Notes: a model not told the origin generated them from the letters alone. Shown: positions 47,408 through 57,490, numbered from the stretch's first letter. The stretch: 64,000 nt of DNA from Legionella antarctica (GCF_011764505.1 NZ_AP022839.1:3633001-3697000); one strand, 5' to 3'. A program made the numbers and translations.

Positions 47408-48964
47408 ATGCAAAATCGCAGTTTCTCAATGCTAAAAAATCGAATAACTAATCCTCTTAAAACCTGCCTTATTAGAGTCCAGCAAGACCCCCTGGCCACA
47501 AAATATCTTTTCATTCTTATAGGTATCTCCTTATTAATCCATATGATATTTATCACATCGACCGTCTTGCTGGTGGAAGAGGCCTATTATTGGAATTATG
47601 CCCAACACCTTGATTTTAGCTATTTGGATCACCCGCCCATGGTGGCATTACTAATCAAAATATCTACATCAATCTTCGGCACTCATGAATTAGGTGTGCG
47701 CATGGTAAGCCTATTCTGCTGGATTTTTATGGCTTTTTTTAGCTATAAACTGGCTGAGTTAATCCATAATGGCTCCGGGCCATATGTTCTTATGTTGTTG
47801 GTCACATTACCCTTCTTTTTTATCCATTCGCTCTTTATTACACCTGATGTACCTCTTATTGTCTGCTGGTCAGCATCTCTTTACTGTCTTTATCGGGCAC
47901 TTATTTTAAAGGAACCAAATTACTGGTACTTCGCCGGAATTGGGCTTGGTTTGGGAATGCTTTCAAAATACACCATTGCTCTATTAGGTATGACTACTCT
48001 TTTTTATATAATCATGGTACCAACAGCCAGGCAATGGTTCAGGCGGAAGGAACCTTATTTCTGTGCTCTGATTGCTGGGCTTATATTTACTCCTGTTATT
48101 TATTGGAATGCGACTCATCAATGGGTTTCTTTTCTATTTCAAAGCAGCCGTCGCTTTGCATCCACTTCATCCTTCCATCTACCTCAATTGATCGGACTAT
48201 CCCTGTTTTTTCTAATGCCCATTGGTATTTACGGATTGGGCAAGCTGATGCAAAAAAACACCTTGGCGGTAGCGGATATAAGCGACCGAACTAAATATTT
48301 CATGCGTGTTTATACCCTAATTCCCTTAGGATTTTTTGCTCTGTTTAGCATCAACCACTCTGTTAAATTTAATTGGATAGGCCCTATTTTTTTAGCTCTC
48401 CTTCCCTGGCTGGCGGCCCTTATCGCAAACGCTCGTCAAAAGCGCCTTTGGCTAAAATCCTTTGTTTTTTTATTAGCATGTTATGGCACTGTTATATTGA
48501 TTGGCTACTTTAATAAATCCGAAATGATGCAACAAAAGCTCCTCAGAGACGTCATTGCCTGGGATACACTAACCAAACAGTTTCTTGAGATTGCCAAACA
48601 AGTAGAAGCAACCACAAAGACAATACCAACCTTTGTTCCACTGGATAATTATCAAATTGGTAGTGAACTGTCTTTTTATCAAGCCAAGTTTCAGGCGCAA
48701 GAAGCAGTGGGCACTATTTACCCCATCGCGGGAGCACATTTTTTAGGCGGTGAAAGTTTAATGTATCGTTACTGGTCAAAAAAAGAGGATTATATAGGTA
48801 AGCCCTTAATTCTTATTGCTACCGATCTGCAGTCTTTTAACAACGCAGCACTTCGAAAACAACTTATTCAAATGTCAGAGACAAAAAAAATAGAAGCAAT
48901 CAGCCAGGGGCAGGGTATAACAAGTAACCCTTACTACTACAAGGTGGTACAATTAAAGAAATAA
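47408..48964 (+). CDS. GT39/ArnT-like polyprenyl-sugar glycosyltransferase, copy 1
   Basis: A 518-residue membrane glycosyltransferase of the PMT/ArnT superfamily. The first periplasmic loop holds the catalytic acidic motif EEAYYWNYAQHLDFSYLDHP, and about 11-12 membrane helices follow, then a soluble C-terminal domain (about 390-518). Such enzymes move a sugar from a polyprenyl phosphate donor to lipid A, other glycans or proteins in the periplasm. It is one of two tandem paralogs (next at 49137), facing a GT2-GtrA gene that could make the polyprenyl-sugar donor. The acceptor is unknown. Confidence 0.88.
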   Translation: MQNRSFSMLKNRITNPLKTCLIRVQQDPLATKYLFILIGISLLIHMIFITSTVLLVEEAYYWNYAQHLDFSYLDHPPMVALLIKISTSIFGTHELGVRMVSLFCWIFMAFFSYKLAELIHNGSGPYVLMLLVTLPFFFIHSLFITPDVPLIVCWSASLYCLYRALILKEPNYWYFAGIGLGLGMLSKYTIALLGMTTLFYIIMVPTARQWFRRKEPYFCALIAGLIFTPVIYWNATHQWVSFLFQSSRRFASTSSFHLPQLIGLSLFFLMPIGIYGLGKLMQKNTLAVADISDRTKYFMRVYTLIPLGFFALFSINHSVKFNWIGPIFLALLPWLAALIANARQKRLWLKSFVFLLACYGTVILIGYFNKSEMMQQKLLRDVIAWDTLTKQFLEIAKQVEATTKTIPTFVPLDNYQIGSELSFYQAKFQAQEAVGTIYPIAGAHFLGGESLMYRYWSKKEDYIGKPLILIATDLQSFNNAALRKQLIQMSETKKIEAISQGQGITSNPYYYKVVQLKK

Positions 48965-49136
48965 TCAATATCGTGGCTGGGTGTCCCTACCCGTTACACA
49001 GGGCTTTCTCATTGCGCGGGTTTCATACTATAATACCCACCTTTAGCCTGAGTTGAAATCTTTAATTTCTCTAAACCCTAAGCATCAAATCAATAAGATA
49101 ATATGAGAAAATGCACTTGTTTAATACCAAATTCAA

Positions 49137-50660
49137 ATGACTGAGTTATCTGAACCTTCTTCGGATCACATCCACATAGCCCCTCATACCCAGAGGTATC
49201 TCCTGGTTATTATTGGTATTTCTTTACTTATACATCTAGTGTGCATGACATCAGCTGATTTACTTGTTGAGGAAGCCTACTACTGGAATTATGCCCAACA
49301 TCTTGATTTTAGCTACCTGGATCATCCCCCTATGGTTGCTCTGCTTATTAAATTCTCGACTTCAGTTTTTGGTACCAACGAATTCAGTGTGCGTATAACC
49401 AGCTTGATGTGTTGGTTGCTAACGGCTTTTTTTAGCTATAAATTAACCCACCTAATCAATCGTAAGGCTGCGATATACGCGTTGATGTTATTAGCTATAT
49501 TACCCTTTTTTTTCATTCAGTCGCTGGTGATTACTCCCGACCTTCCCCTTCTCGTTTGTTGGTCTGCATCGCTTTATTGCCTTTATCGCTCCCTGATTTT
49601 AAATGAAGCATACTATTGGTATCTTACTGGTATTTGGCTTGGCTTAGGGATGCTGTCCAAATATACAATTGTGTTATTGGGCCTGGCAACTCTATATTAC
49701 GTGATCACCGTGCCTACAGCTCGCCTCTGGCTCAAGCGGAAGGAGCCCTATGTATGCGCTCTTATTGCAGGAATACTGTTCACTCCTGTTATTTATTGGA
49801 ATGCCACTCACCAATGGGCTTCTTTTTTATTTCAAAGCAAACGTCGATTCGCTTCAACATCGTCTATCGATCTACATTATCTTCTTGCCTTAATTTTTAT
49901 CTTTATTACGCCGCTAGGCGTTTTGGGCTTATGGAGACTTTTGAAAAAAAATACCCTGGACACAAGTTGCAACATGATCAATGCGAAACGTTATCTACGT
50001 ATTTTTATCTTGGTACCCTTGGGATTTTTTGCCTTATTTAGCTTGAATCATGAAATCAATTTAAACTGGATAGGTCCTCTGTTTTTAGCTCTTATCCCTT
50101 GGCTTGCTTTGCTTATTGCCAACAATTCCCGAAATCACTCCATATGGTTAGGAGCCGCGTTCTCCTTATTGCTATGTTATAGCTGTGCTTTTATGCTAGC
50201 CACTTTCAATAGCTCAAGGTTAGTGCAAGAAAAATTATTTATAAAAGTTGTTGCCTGGGAGTCTTTAATTAGAAAATTTCATCATATTGCCGAGCAAGTT
50301 GAAGTCCAAACCAAGAAAACACCCATTTTTATTCCTTTAGATAACTTCCCTATAAGTAGTGAGCTGGCATTTTATCAGAGTAAGTTTCTGGCTAAAGGCA
50401 GTGTACTAAAAAGTTACCCCATAGCCAGTTCCCATATTTTTGGGATAGAGAGCTTAATGTACCGTTACTGGTCAAAAGATATAGAGCTTGCAGGAAAACC
50501 AGTGATTTTAATTTCAAAAGAACTATGGCGTTTTGCTCTTCCGGAGATTAAAAAACAAGCCATTGAACAATCAACATTAAAGAAAATATGGTCAAAGGGC
50601 CAAGGACAGGGAGTAAGAAATATCCCTTTTTATTATCAAGTAATGCAGATGAAAGAATAA
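49137..50660 (+). CDS. GT39/ArnT-like glycosyltransferase, copy 2 (tandem paralog)
   Basis: The 507-residue sister of the preceding gene. The catalytic loop EEAYYWNYAQHLDFSYLDHP is identical and most of the membrane core is conserved, while the N-terminus and the C-terminal domain differ more. This points to a tandem duplication followed by divergence in the acceptor-side domain. ATG 49137 gives the short soluble N-terminus. It is separated by 172 bases from copy 1 and converges on the GT2 gene (2 bases apart). Confidence 0.88.
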   Translation: MTELSEPSSDHIHIAPHTQRYLLVIIGISLLIHLVCMTSADLLVEEAYYWNYAQHLDFSYLDHPPMVALLIKFSTSVFGTNEFSVRITSLMCWLLTAFFSYKLTHLINRKAAIYALMLLAILPFFFIQSLVITPDLPLLVCWSASLYCLYRSLILNEAYYWYLTGIWLGLGMLSKYTIVLLGLATLYYVITVPTARLWLKRKEPYVCALIAGILFTPVIYWNATHQWASFLFQSKRRFASTSSIDLHYLLALIFIFITPLGVLGLWRLLKKNTLDTSCNMINAKRYLRIFILVPLGFFALFSLNHEINLNWIGPLFLALIPWLALLIANNSRNHSIWLGAAFSLLLCYSCAFMLATFNSSRLVQEKLFIKVVAWESLIRKFHHIAEQVEVQTKKTPIFIPLDNFPISSELAFYQSKFLAKGSVLKSYPIASSHIFGIESLMYRYWSKDIELAGKPVILISKELWRFALPEIKKQAIEQSTLKKIWSKGQGQGVRNIPFYYQVMQMKE

Positions 50661-50662
50661 CG

Positions 50663-51787
50663 CTACTGTAAAATAGCCTGCTGCCTTTTTTCTCGCCAAA
50701 CCAGACGCGAATAAAAAAGATAATTTAATACAGAACCCAAGATTACGCCTGAAACCATGACTAGATTTTCTTTTAGATACCCTGTACCGAAGTAATTGAT
50801 ACCCAACTTCACCCAATTACCTTGAAAACCCACCATCAAAACAGAATACCCAACAAAAAAAGCAAAAGATTTAAACCGCTGACTTAAACTTCTTTTTTTA
50901 AACGTAAATTTATTGTTTAAAATAAAATTATTTACCATTGCGGCTACAACAGCTAATTGCACAGCAAAAAAAGGGGGGAAGTTTAAGCGCAGAACATTAT
51001 AAACCAGACACTGGATGACTAAGCCTATGAGACCTACAGCACACATGCTGAAATAAGGTTTTAATTCATTTAAACGTAACGTGGCGAGAACCCGAAGGGA
51101 ATCAAAAATACTGTTTGCAGGGAGCTTGCTTTGCCCTTTTTCTCTATCCACGAATTCAATAGGATATTCAGCAATTTTTGCTTTAGTTTTATGTAAGGCC
51201 CATAACAATTCTAATTTATATGCATAATTATTAGAAATAAAACGTTTGGGTAACGCTTTATTCAAAGCAAGGTAGTGAGTTGCTCTAAAGCCACTGGTAA
51301 AATCTTTATATTTGGGAGTAAGAGCGATACGTGCCACTATATTACCCAGTTTAGATAAAAGCTTACGATGCCAACCCCAATTGCGTGGGATGCTTCCCCC
51401 TTTAATATAGCGACTGCCCACAACAACGTCGTGATCATGCATTTTTTCAATCATCGGTAAAAGATAACACGGTTGATGCGATAAATCCGCATCAAACTCG
51501 ACAATAATATCCGCACCTAAATGAGCTAATGCGTAATGCATCGCTTGTAAATAGGCTGAACCCAAGCCTGTTTTTTGTGGTTCTGTTATTACATGTAACT
51601 GGGGATACTGTTTTTGAAGGTGGGACACTATGTTCTGGGTATTATCTGTAGAGCTGCTGTCAAAGACCAACACATGAAAACTCATCGCAGCAGAAGATGT
51701 GGCTTTAAAAACCTGATGGATCGTTTCTTCAATTACAAGAGACTCATTATAAGTTGGAATGATAATTACAACATTTTTCATATTCAT
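50663..51787 (-). CDS. GT2 polyprenyl-phosphate glycosyltransferase with GtrA-like membrane domain
   Basis: A 374-residue fusion. The GT2 domain (about 1-230) has IIPTYNESLVIEETIHQV, the DXD-type VEFDADLSHQP and the dolichol-phosphate-mannose-synthase-like GSRYIKGGSIPRNWG. The C-terminal GtrA-like part has four helices (such as MCAVGLIGLVIQCLVYNVL and FFAVQLAVVAAMVNNFILNNKFTFKKR). It should transfer a sugar from a nucleotide sugar to polyprenyl phosphate, giving a donor for GT39 enzymes. I chose ATG 51787; 51781 is also possible. It converges with the GT39 pair, so it is co-located but not in one operon. Confidence 0.87.
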   Translation of the reverse strand: MNMKNVVIIIPTYNESLVIEETIHQVFKATSSAAMSFHVLVFDSSSTDNTQNIVSHLQKQYPQLHVITEPQKTGLGSAYLQAMHYALAHLGADIIVEFDADLSHQPCYLLPMIEKMHDHDVVVGSRYIKGGSIPRNWGWHRKLLSKLGNIVARIALTPKYKDFTSGFRATHYLALNKALPKRFISNNYAYKLELLWALHKTKAKIAEYPIEFVDREKGQSKLPANSIFDSLRVLATLRLNELKPYFSMCAVGLIGLVIQCLVYNVLRLNFPPFFAVQLAVVAAMVNNFILNNKFTFKKRSLSQRFKSFAFFVGYSVLMVGFQGNWVKLGINYFGTGYLKENLVMVSGVILGSVLNYLFYSRLVWREKRQQAILQ

Positions 51788-52120
51788 AAATAAAGCGAAC
51801 TCCATTTTTCCCAAGGCACAACTGATACATCTAGAACAGACATATAAACTTTCTGAGTATAATGTAATTTGAACCCATATAGAAGAAGTGAACGCCAGAA
51901 ATGAATCGCATCAAGCTCATTAGTATATTTTATAGTCATATTTTTAAATTAGAAACAATTAGTTAAGCGTTACGATCAACTTGCATTTCTTTTATTGTTA
52001 TCACAAAATAAATTTTTAGTGTTTATTGAACATGACGATCACTAGCTTAGCACTAGCCGGGTACAAACAATGTATTCCCTCCCATCTGTTTATGGAGAGG
52101 GAATAAAGTGAAGGATAAGA
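51788..52120. other. Intergenic region with a hairpin after the lipoprotein gene
   Basis: Mostly AT-rich sequence without a frame. The hairpin ATTCCCTC (52074-52081) pairing with GAGGGAAT (52097-52104) lies just downstream of the lipoprotein gene at 52121 on the minus strand. It could be its terminator, though a strong U tract is missing. Confidence 0.4.
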
Positions 52121-52384
52121 TTATTGAATCACTGGAAGTTGAGGCGCAGCTGTTTGTTTAGGTCCTGGTGTGGATCTTTGAGCTGGCTCTTTAGACGAAG
52201 AGCTTTTGACAGCCTCTTTGGTAGCACTGTTGGTGTTGGTTTTAGTAGCACCGGTATTTTGTTTCATCGTCTGGCGTGGTGTATATTCATCGGCTTGGGG
52301 ATTGCGCCCGTCCATATAGCAACCGGATACGCCAAAAACCAGAGAAACAACTATCCCATAACCCCATTTTTTTAAATTCATCAT
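52121..52384 (-). CDS. Small lipoprotein, unknown function
   Basis: An 87-residue protein whose N-terminus (MMNLKKWGYGIVVSLVFGVSGC) ends in a lipobox with the lipidated cysteine. The mature part is disordered and rich in Thr, Ser, Lys and Pro (ATKTNTNSATKEAVKSSSSK), ending APQLPVIQ. It is likely an envelope lipoprotein; the +2 residue is Tyr, so outer-membrane sorting is expected. No partner is obvious. Confidence 0.7.
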   Translation of the reverse strand: MMNLKKWGYGIVVSLVFGVSGCYMDGRNPQADEYTPRQTMKQNTGATKTNTNSATKEAVKSSSSKEPAQRSTPGPKQTAAPQLPVIQ

Positions 52385-52625
52385 AATTCGCTTCCTGCAA
52401 AAGTTAATAAAATAATTCTGATAATTTTTGAAAAATAATTTATCAATAACCCGAGAAAATTCATCATCCTACACATAGTGAAGGAAATCTCCCACCATAT
52501 CGTATCCATGACGCTTCTCGAACTTATTGAGAAGTGACTTCAAAAGTCTTTAACTCGTTAATTAATATAAATTAAAAGACATCAAATAACCATAAATATT
52601 TTGCACGCTAAATATTTATTCTCCA

Positions 52626-53606
52626 TTAGCCCATTCCACTAAGCTGAAAATTAATAGCTACCAGGTTATCATGATAGGTACTGCCACGAACAGAATGCGC
52701 ATAAGATGGTATAATACGCAGCTGTTTGTAATGATAATCTATCCCGATACCATAACCATAGCCATATCGTCCCAAAAGAACTTCTGGGGTGGCAGAAAGA
52801 GCACCGAAATTAGCGGCCGTTATGGATCTGCTGAAATCTCGACTTACTATCTGGATAAATCCCCCGCTTACAAAGGGTGAAACGCGTTCATTTAGCTGAT
52901 AATACAGGCGCGCATACTCCATTGTGGTCCCTATTTTTGTTTTCAGGGAGGGCACAAAAACATTTTGATTTGGGTAAATAACCGTGTAATTCTGTTGGCG
53001 AAAATTACTATAAAAATACGTTAAGTCACCCCGGAGATAAAAGGATCTATAGCTTTGACCAAAAAAAGTACGTGCACCTACCGTGCTGTCATTACCGTTA
53101 TAGTTCGCAAAACCAGTTAATGGATTAGCCGTATCGCCATTTATAGTATTACTCAGGGTAAAATTATCCCGACCAAAACTTGCAAATATATCAATAAAAA
53201 CAGGGGAAAACACGTGTTTCATCACATGCAGATACACTCCATTATCTACAAATGATTGACGGGCTTGGTTAAGGATGCTCGTCATTCGGGTAAGAGCGCT
53301 CGTGTTGGTAGTTATATTGTAAAAATTAAGCCCCCAATAGAAATTATATGTTTTAAAATTGTCGCCACCCACAGAAACAAAATTAGTGTGGCCGGAATAT
53401 TGATTAAAAAATGCTCCCTGATTCGATGAAAATTTAAAGTCATCATAAAACGTAGTAACAATAGCTTTAGGTTGCAGATACTGTTGAATTAATTGCTCTA
53501 CTTCTTGCTCACTCTTCATTTTGTTTTCGACAGAAAGAGACTGATTTTGAGCATCCACAGCGTTGGAGAGCAAAAGCAACAAAGAGAAAAAAATATTAGT
53601 TCTCAT
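52626..53606 (-). CDS. Outer-membrane beta-barrel protein (autotransporter-like)
   Basis: A 326-residue protein with a signal peptide (NIFFSLLLLLSNAVDA) and a mature part with many alternating aromatic beta strands (such as YNFYWGLNFYNITT, FYLRGDLTYFYSNF, YGYGYGIGIDYHYKQLRIIPSYAHS). The final strand is short (LVAINFQLSGMG). The 50 residues after the signal are a helical lead (EQEVEQLIQQYLQPK). It should be a barrel of perhaps 10-12 strands. No passenger domain is present, so it is a barrel only. The function is unknown. Confidence 0.75.
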   Translation of the reverse strand: MRTNIFFSLLLLLSNAVDAQNQSLSVENKMKSEQEVEQLIQQYLQPKAIVTTFYDDFKFSSNQGAFFNQYSGHTNFVSVGGDNFKTYNFYWGLNFYNITTNTSALTRMTSILNQARQSFVDNGVYLHVMKHVFSPVFIDIFASFGRDNFTLSNTINGDTANPLTGFANYNGNDSTVGARTFFGQSYRSFYLRGDLTYFYSNFRQQNYTVIYPNQNVFVPSLKTKIGTTMEYARLYYQLNERVSPFVSGGFIQIVSRDFSRSITAANFGALSATPEVLLGRYGYGYGIGIDYHYKQLRIIPSYAHSVRGSTYHDNLVAINFQLSGMG

Positions 53607-53669
53607 TATATTCCTTTATAAATGGTGCAATAAGTTAATACAGGCCATAAATTCAGCCCATTCCGTTTC

Positions 53670-53915
53670 CTAATGTGGAAGCAGCGATGGTGTTATTGTT
53701 TGTCCACACTCAGCTACTTGCAGGGTAGCCTGTGGCGGCATTATTAACGCCCCATTCGTGATAGTAGTTTGAGCTGTGTTTGTTTGGTTTTGCGTGTTCG
53801 CGGCCAGTCCAGCACTCTCAGGCATGTTTGCCGTTGAAGTATCAGTGCAACCAACAACCCAAACCAGTACAAATAACATAATCCAATGATACCATTTACC
53901 TGGCATAGCGCACAT
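53670..53915 (-). CDS. Small lipoprotein upstream of the beta-barrel gene
   Basis: The 81-residue protein begins with a hydrophobic lipobox leader (WYHWIMLFVLVWVVGC). The mature part is polar and Thr/Asn-rich (NTQNQTNTAQTTITNGALI), ending with a second cysteine (AECGQTITPSLLPH). It lies 63 bases upstream of the barrel gene on the same strand, so the two are probably one operon. The function is unknown. Confidence 0.66.
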   Translation of the reverse strand: MCAMPGKWYHWIMLFVLVWVVGCTDTSTANMPESAGLAANTQNQTNTAQTTITNGALIMPPQATLQVAECGQTITPSLLPH

Positions 53916-54156
53916 CCTGTATTTTTTTGATAGAAATCAAAATATAAATTAATCCCCATGATGAATCAATGGTTATTGATTCATTTACCATGGCTCAATC
54001 ACTTATTGTCATTCAAGCTTTGTTCAACCCCCGACCTGAGCAGCTTTCCTACCAGTTTGTCATGAGTGTTACTCCCGAAGGCAACAAGTGTAATACTGTT
54101 GACCAGAGGGCCACAAAGTGCAATAATCACACAAAAATTTCCAGGGAAATACCTTT

Positions 54157-55254
54157 ATGGGTTTCAAAAGAATCACGACTGTATTAATGCAAATCCTTGC
54201 TTTAATTTTGGTGTTAAAAGGAGCTTCTGCTGAAGATGTCACTGTTATTGGTTCAATAAAACATATCTTAAAGCAAGAAAAAGTGGATTCATCCCAAAAA
54301 CTTATAGAATCCAGCAAGTTACCAAATAAAAAAATAATTCAATTATTGCAGATTCAGCTTTCTGATGAAGCAAACGATCTTCTTGCGAAGCGTGCACAAG
54401 ATGCATTCACACACACCCATCAGTTTTCTCTAACATCTCAAAACGATGAAAGCACCTCCATAGCCCAGAAAGTACAGCTTGGAATGAATAATGTACCCGT
54501 CCTGGATCAAGGGATACATGGGACCTGTGTTACCTTTGCAGTTACCGGTGCCCTCGATGCAGTAATGGGTCAAAGTGATTATATTAGCCAGCTTTGTAAC
54601 CTGCAATTAGGCAGCTATCTAGAAAAGCATGGTTATGGTATGAGTGGCTGGAATGGCAGCCATGCTATATCCGTGATAAATCAAATTGAACAGTTTGGCA
54701 TTGTTACTAAGAAAAAACAAAAAAGTGTAGGCTGTGGGGGGATGACTCAATACCCAACCAATAAGTCTCACAGTCGAAACTCTTTTATGGAGCCCGAACA
54801 ATATCGCGCAATAAGTGAACTGATTTTCGGTAAATTTGTCAGTTGGGCTGATGTATTTCAAAAATACGAGCCGGCTAAAACATTAAACGAAGTAAAACAA
54901 GCCCTCCATTCTGGAGATAGGCTGATATTTGCGGTCTTACTCCCTCGTACCGACCTGGGGTTTGTTGGAGCATTAGGTAAACACAAGACATGGATATACA
55001 AAGATAGCTGGGTGTTAACGCCTAAGATATTAGAAGGCATTGACAGTATCGAGGCGGCCCATGAAATGATCATTACAGGGTATGATGATAATGCCACTGC
55101 TACTGATGATAAGTGAACGAAACACAAGGGGCTGTTAACCTTGCGTAACTCATGGGGAAGCTCTGTTGGCGATTATGGCGACTTCTATATGTCTTATGAT
55201 TATTTTAAATTACTGGCCTATGACGTCAAGCGATTCTCTTCTTATCCGATGTAG
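54157..55254 (+). pseudogene. Secreted C1-family (papain-like) peptidase interrupted by an in-frame TGA
   Basis: The signal peptide (ITTVLMQILALILVLKGASA) is followed by a papain-like catalytic domain. The catalytic cysteine C124 is in DQGIHGTCVTFAVTGALDA and the histidine H302 in AAHEMIITGYDDNA. Codon 320 is TGA (55114-55116). The same frame continues for 45 more codons, with the catalytic asparagine in LRNSWGSSVGDYGDFYMSYD (N331), and ends at TAG 55252-55254. The stop therefore separates the Cys and His from the Asn, which should inactivate the enzyme. Legionella secretes C1 peptidases through its type II system (Lpg2622 is one), so this is a likely relic of such a factor. A sequencing error or read-through is possible. 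Confidence 0.82.
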
Positions 55255-55366
55255 TTCCCAGCATCGGCCAAGCCCGAATTATATAGTGCCTCCTCCCTGC
55301 TTGCTGTCAGATGGAAAACATTTAATAATTCGCAGTACTGTTGTGTTACATAAGCAGGAAATGTAG

Positions 55367-55374
55367 GATAATTC
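55367..55374. repeat. 8-bp target-site duplication, left copy
   Basis: GATAATTC precedes the IS66-like element and is repeated exactly at 57491-57498. An 8-bp duplication is the size expected for IS66-family insertion. Confidence 0.85.
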
Positions 55375-55454
55375 GTATCCTGTCAGAATCGCCGGGTAAG
55401 TGTCTGCCACTGAGTCCGGATTAATCCGAGCCGCGCGCGTCAGCAAGCGGAATT
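55375..55454. repeat. 80-bp terminal inverted repeat, left end
   Basis: Starts GTATCCTGTCAGAATCGCCG and ends CAAGCGGAATT. It contains a short palindrome, CGGATTAATCCG, that could be a transposase-binding site. Confidence 0.9.
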
Positions 55455-55706
55455 CTTTAAAAATATTCAAAATACCTATTGACACGGTTTTTCTGTAAAA
55501 CTGATGTTTTTCCATATCAAACGTAAGTCATGCAATATGCATGCCCTAAGATCCCCAAGATCACAATGTAGCCCCTTTCACTAATAAAACATCTCCCTCC
55601 TGAGGTCAGATTTTTTCTTAGCCCTTAGTGGCGTTAAAACTCGAAAAATGCGTTCAAAAAAAGTCATGTTATGATTGCCGTATCAGCATTAGTAACGCAG
55701 TGGTAG

Positions 55707-57398
55707 ATGATGAAACGCCAAGAAATCAAACAAGTTTTAGATGAGTTAACAAAAGATATCGATAGTCTTGCCGACAAAAAGGCCGTGACTATCATTAAGG
55801 TATTGGTTAATTTGGTCGAAATGCTTGCCGAAGAAAATGCTTTGCTCAGAGAGGAAAACCAAGTATTACGTGATGAGATAAACCGCCTTAAGGGTGAACA
55901 GGGCAAACCTAATATTCGCGGTCAATCCAAAGGTAGCAATGGCGATAATACAGGCAATTCCAATCATTCATCTGAAGGAGATCGCAATAAACGTGGTAAA
56001 GGGAACAATAAAAACACAGGCAAAGACAAAAAAAACGTACGTATTGATAGACGTGTTACGATTGCTCTGGACAAAGCAACGCTGCCAGATGACGCCAAGT
56101 TCAAGGGTTTTGAGATTCGAATCATCCAGGATCTAAAAATCATCACGGATAATGTTGAATTCAAGCTGGAAACGTATTACTCACCATCTTTGAAAAAAAC
56201 CTTTATTGCGCCGATTCCTGGCGAATATAAGGGCAGTGAATTTGGTCCTGGGGTTAAAGCGCTGGTCATCACATTATACCGTGATGCAGGGATGACGGAG
56301 AGCGCCATTGAGCGCTTTTTAAAAACATGTGGTATTCAAATATCACATGGTAAAATTGCTTCCATGCTGACAGAAGGCAATGATATTTTTCATCAGGAAA
56401 AAGAAGATATTGTCGATGCCGGTAGCAACGCAGGCTTGTACCAGCAGATGGATGACACAGGCAGTCGTGTTAACGGCAAAAATCACTACACCCATGTTTT
56501 ATGTAATGACTTTTTTACAGCATACTTCACTCGTCGTAAAAAAGATCGCTTGACCTTATTGGAGTTGCTGTGTCGAGACCAATTAAAGTTTATGTTTAAT
56601 CAGGAGGCTTATGAGTTAATGGATGAGTTTGGTCTCGCAAAAAAATGGTTGGATCAAATTAAACCAATGCTGCATGCACAACCCCTCACACGTGAATCAA
56701 TCGATAGTTTGATGGGAACACTTTTTCCAAATCCAAAAAAACACAGCACGAATCGACGCATAATTCTTGAGTCAGCAGCTCTTGCCTATTATCAGCACTC
56801 GAAATACTTCATCCATTATTTAATGACAGATGATGCGCCTCAGTTTAATAAATTGGCCCTACATCATGCGCTGTGCTGGATCCATGAAGGTCGTCATTAT
56901 AAAAAACTCACTCCATTCTCAGATATGAATCAGAATATATTGGCTGTATTTCTTGAGCAATTATGGGATTTCTACCATGCATTATTGACTTACAAGACGG
57001 CTCCATCTCAATCAATGGCCCAACAACTATCAATGCAATTTGATACTTTGTTCGCAACCACGACAGGCTATGATGTTTTAGATCAACGCATTGCAAAGAC
57101 ACGTGCTAAAAAACAAGCGTTATTATTGGTGTTAGACCATCCATTTCTGCCATTGCACAACAATGCCTCTGAATTAGGGACACGGTTTCAAGCAAGGATA
57201 CGCGACATCAATCTCCAAACGGTCTCCCAAAATGGCACCAAATCAAAGGATACGTTTGCCACGATTGTACAGACGGCCAGAAAACTGAAAGTTAACGTTT
57301 ATCAGTATATTTACGATAGGGTGACTAAAAAATTTGAAATGCCATCATTGGCTGAATTAATCTTACTTAAAGTGCGGCAGGTTCCATGCACCACATAA
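55707..57398 (+). CDS. IS66-family transposase
   Basis: The 563-residue protein has the IS66 plan. An N-terminal leucine zipper (LAEENALLREENQVLRDEI) is followed by a basic, glycine- and asparagine-rich region (about 68-107), a central catalytic core with QMDDTGSRVNGKNHYTHVL, and the C-terminal glutamate region PLHNNASELGTRFQARIR. The frame is intact. The element could still be active. The predicted start has no strong Shine-Dalgarno. Confidence 0.9.
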   Translation: MMKRQEIKQVLDELTKDIDSLADKKAVTIIKVLVNLVEMLAEENALLREENQVLRDEINRLKGEQGKPNIRGQSKGSNGDNTGNSNHSSEGDRNKRGKGNNKNTGKDKKNVRIDRRVTIALDKATLPDDAKFKGFEIRIIQDLKIITDNVEFKLETYYSPSLKKTFIAPIPGEYKGSEFGPGVKALVITLYRDAGMTESAIERFLKTCGIQISHGKIASMLTEGNDIFHQEKEDIVDAGSNAGLYQQMDDTGSRVNGKNHYTHVLCNDFFTAYFTRRKKDRLTLLELLCRDQLKFMFNQEAYELMDEFGLAKKWLDQIKPMLHAQPLTRESIDSLMGTLFPNPKKHSTNRRIILESAALAYYQHSKYFIHYLMTDDAPQFNKLALHHALCWIHEGRHYKKLTPFSDMNQNILAVFLEQLWDFYHALLTYKTAPSQSMAQQLSMQFDTLFATTTGYDVLDQRIAKTRAKKQALLLVLDHPFLPLHNNASELGTRFQARIRDINLQTVSQNGTKSKDTFATIVQTARKLKVNVYQYIYDRVTKKFEMPSLAELILLKVRQVPCTT

Positions 57399-57410
57399 GC
57401 ATCTCGAGAT

Positions 57411-57490
57411 AATTCCGCTTGCTGACGCGCGCGGCTCGGATTAGTCCGGGCTCAGTGGCAGACACTTACCCGGCGATTCTGACAGGATAC
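57411..57490. repeat. 80-bp terminal inverted repeat, right end
   Basis: Reverse complement of the left end, with two mismatches (both T on the left, C on the right when read from the outside). It begins 12 bases after the transposase stop codon. Confidence 0.9.

Larger units (their letters stand above)
55375..57490 (+). mobile_element. IS66-family-like insertion sequence, 2,116 bp, with 80-bp terminal inverted repeats
   Basis: Ends at 55375-55454 and 57411-57490 are inverted repeats of 80 bases differing at only two positions. GATAATTC flanks both sides as an 8-bp duplication. A single transposase gene fills the interior; the tnpA and tnpB accessory genes of classic IS66 are missing, as in the ISBst12-type subgroup. 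The element inserted about 120 bases after the C1-peptidase frame and 66 bases before the next gene's start. Confidence 0.9.
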
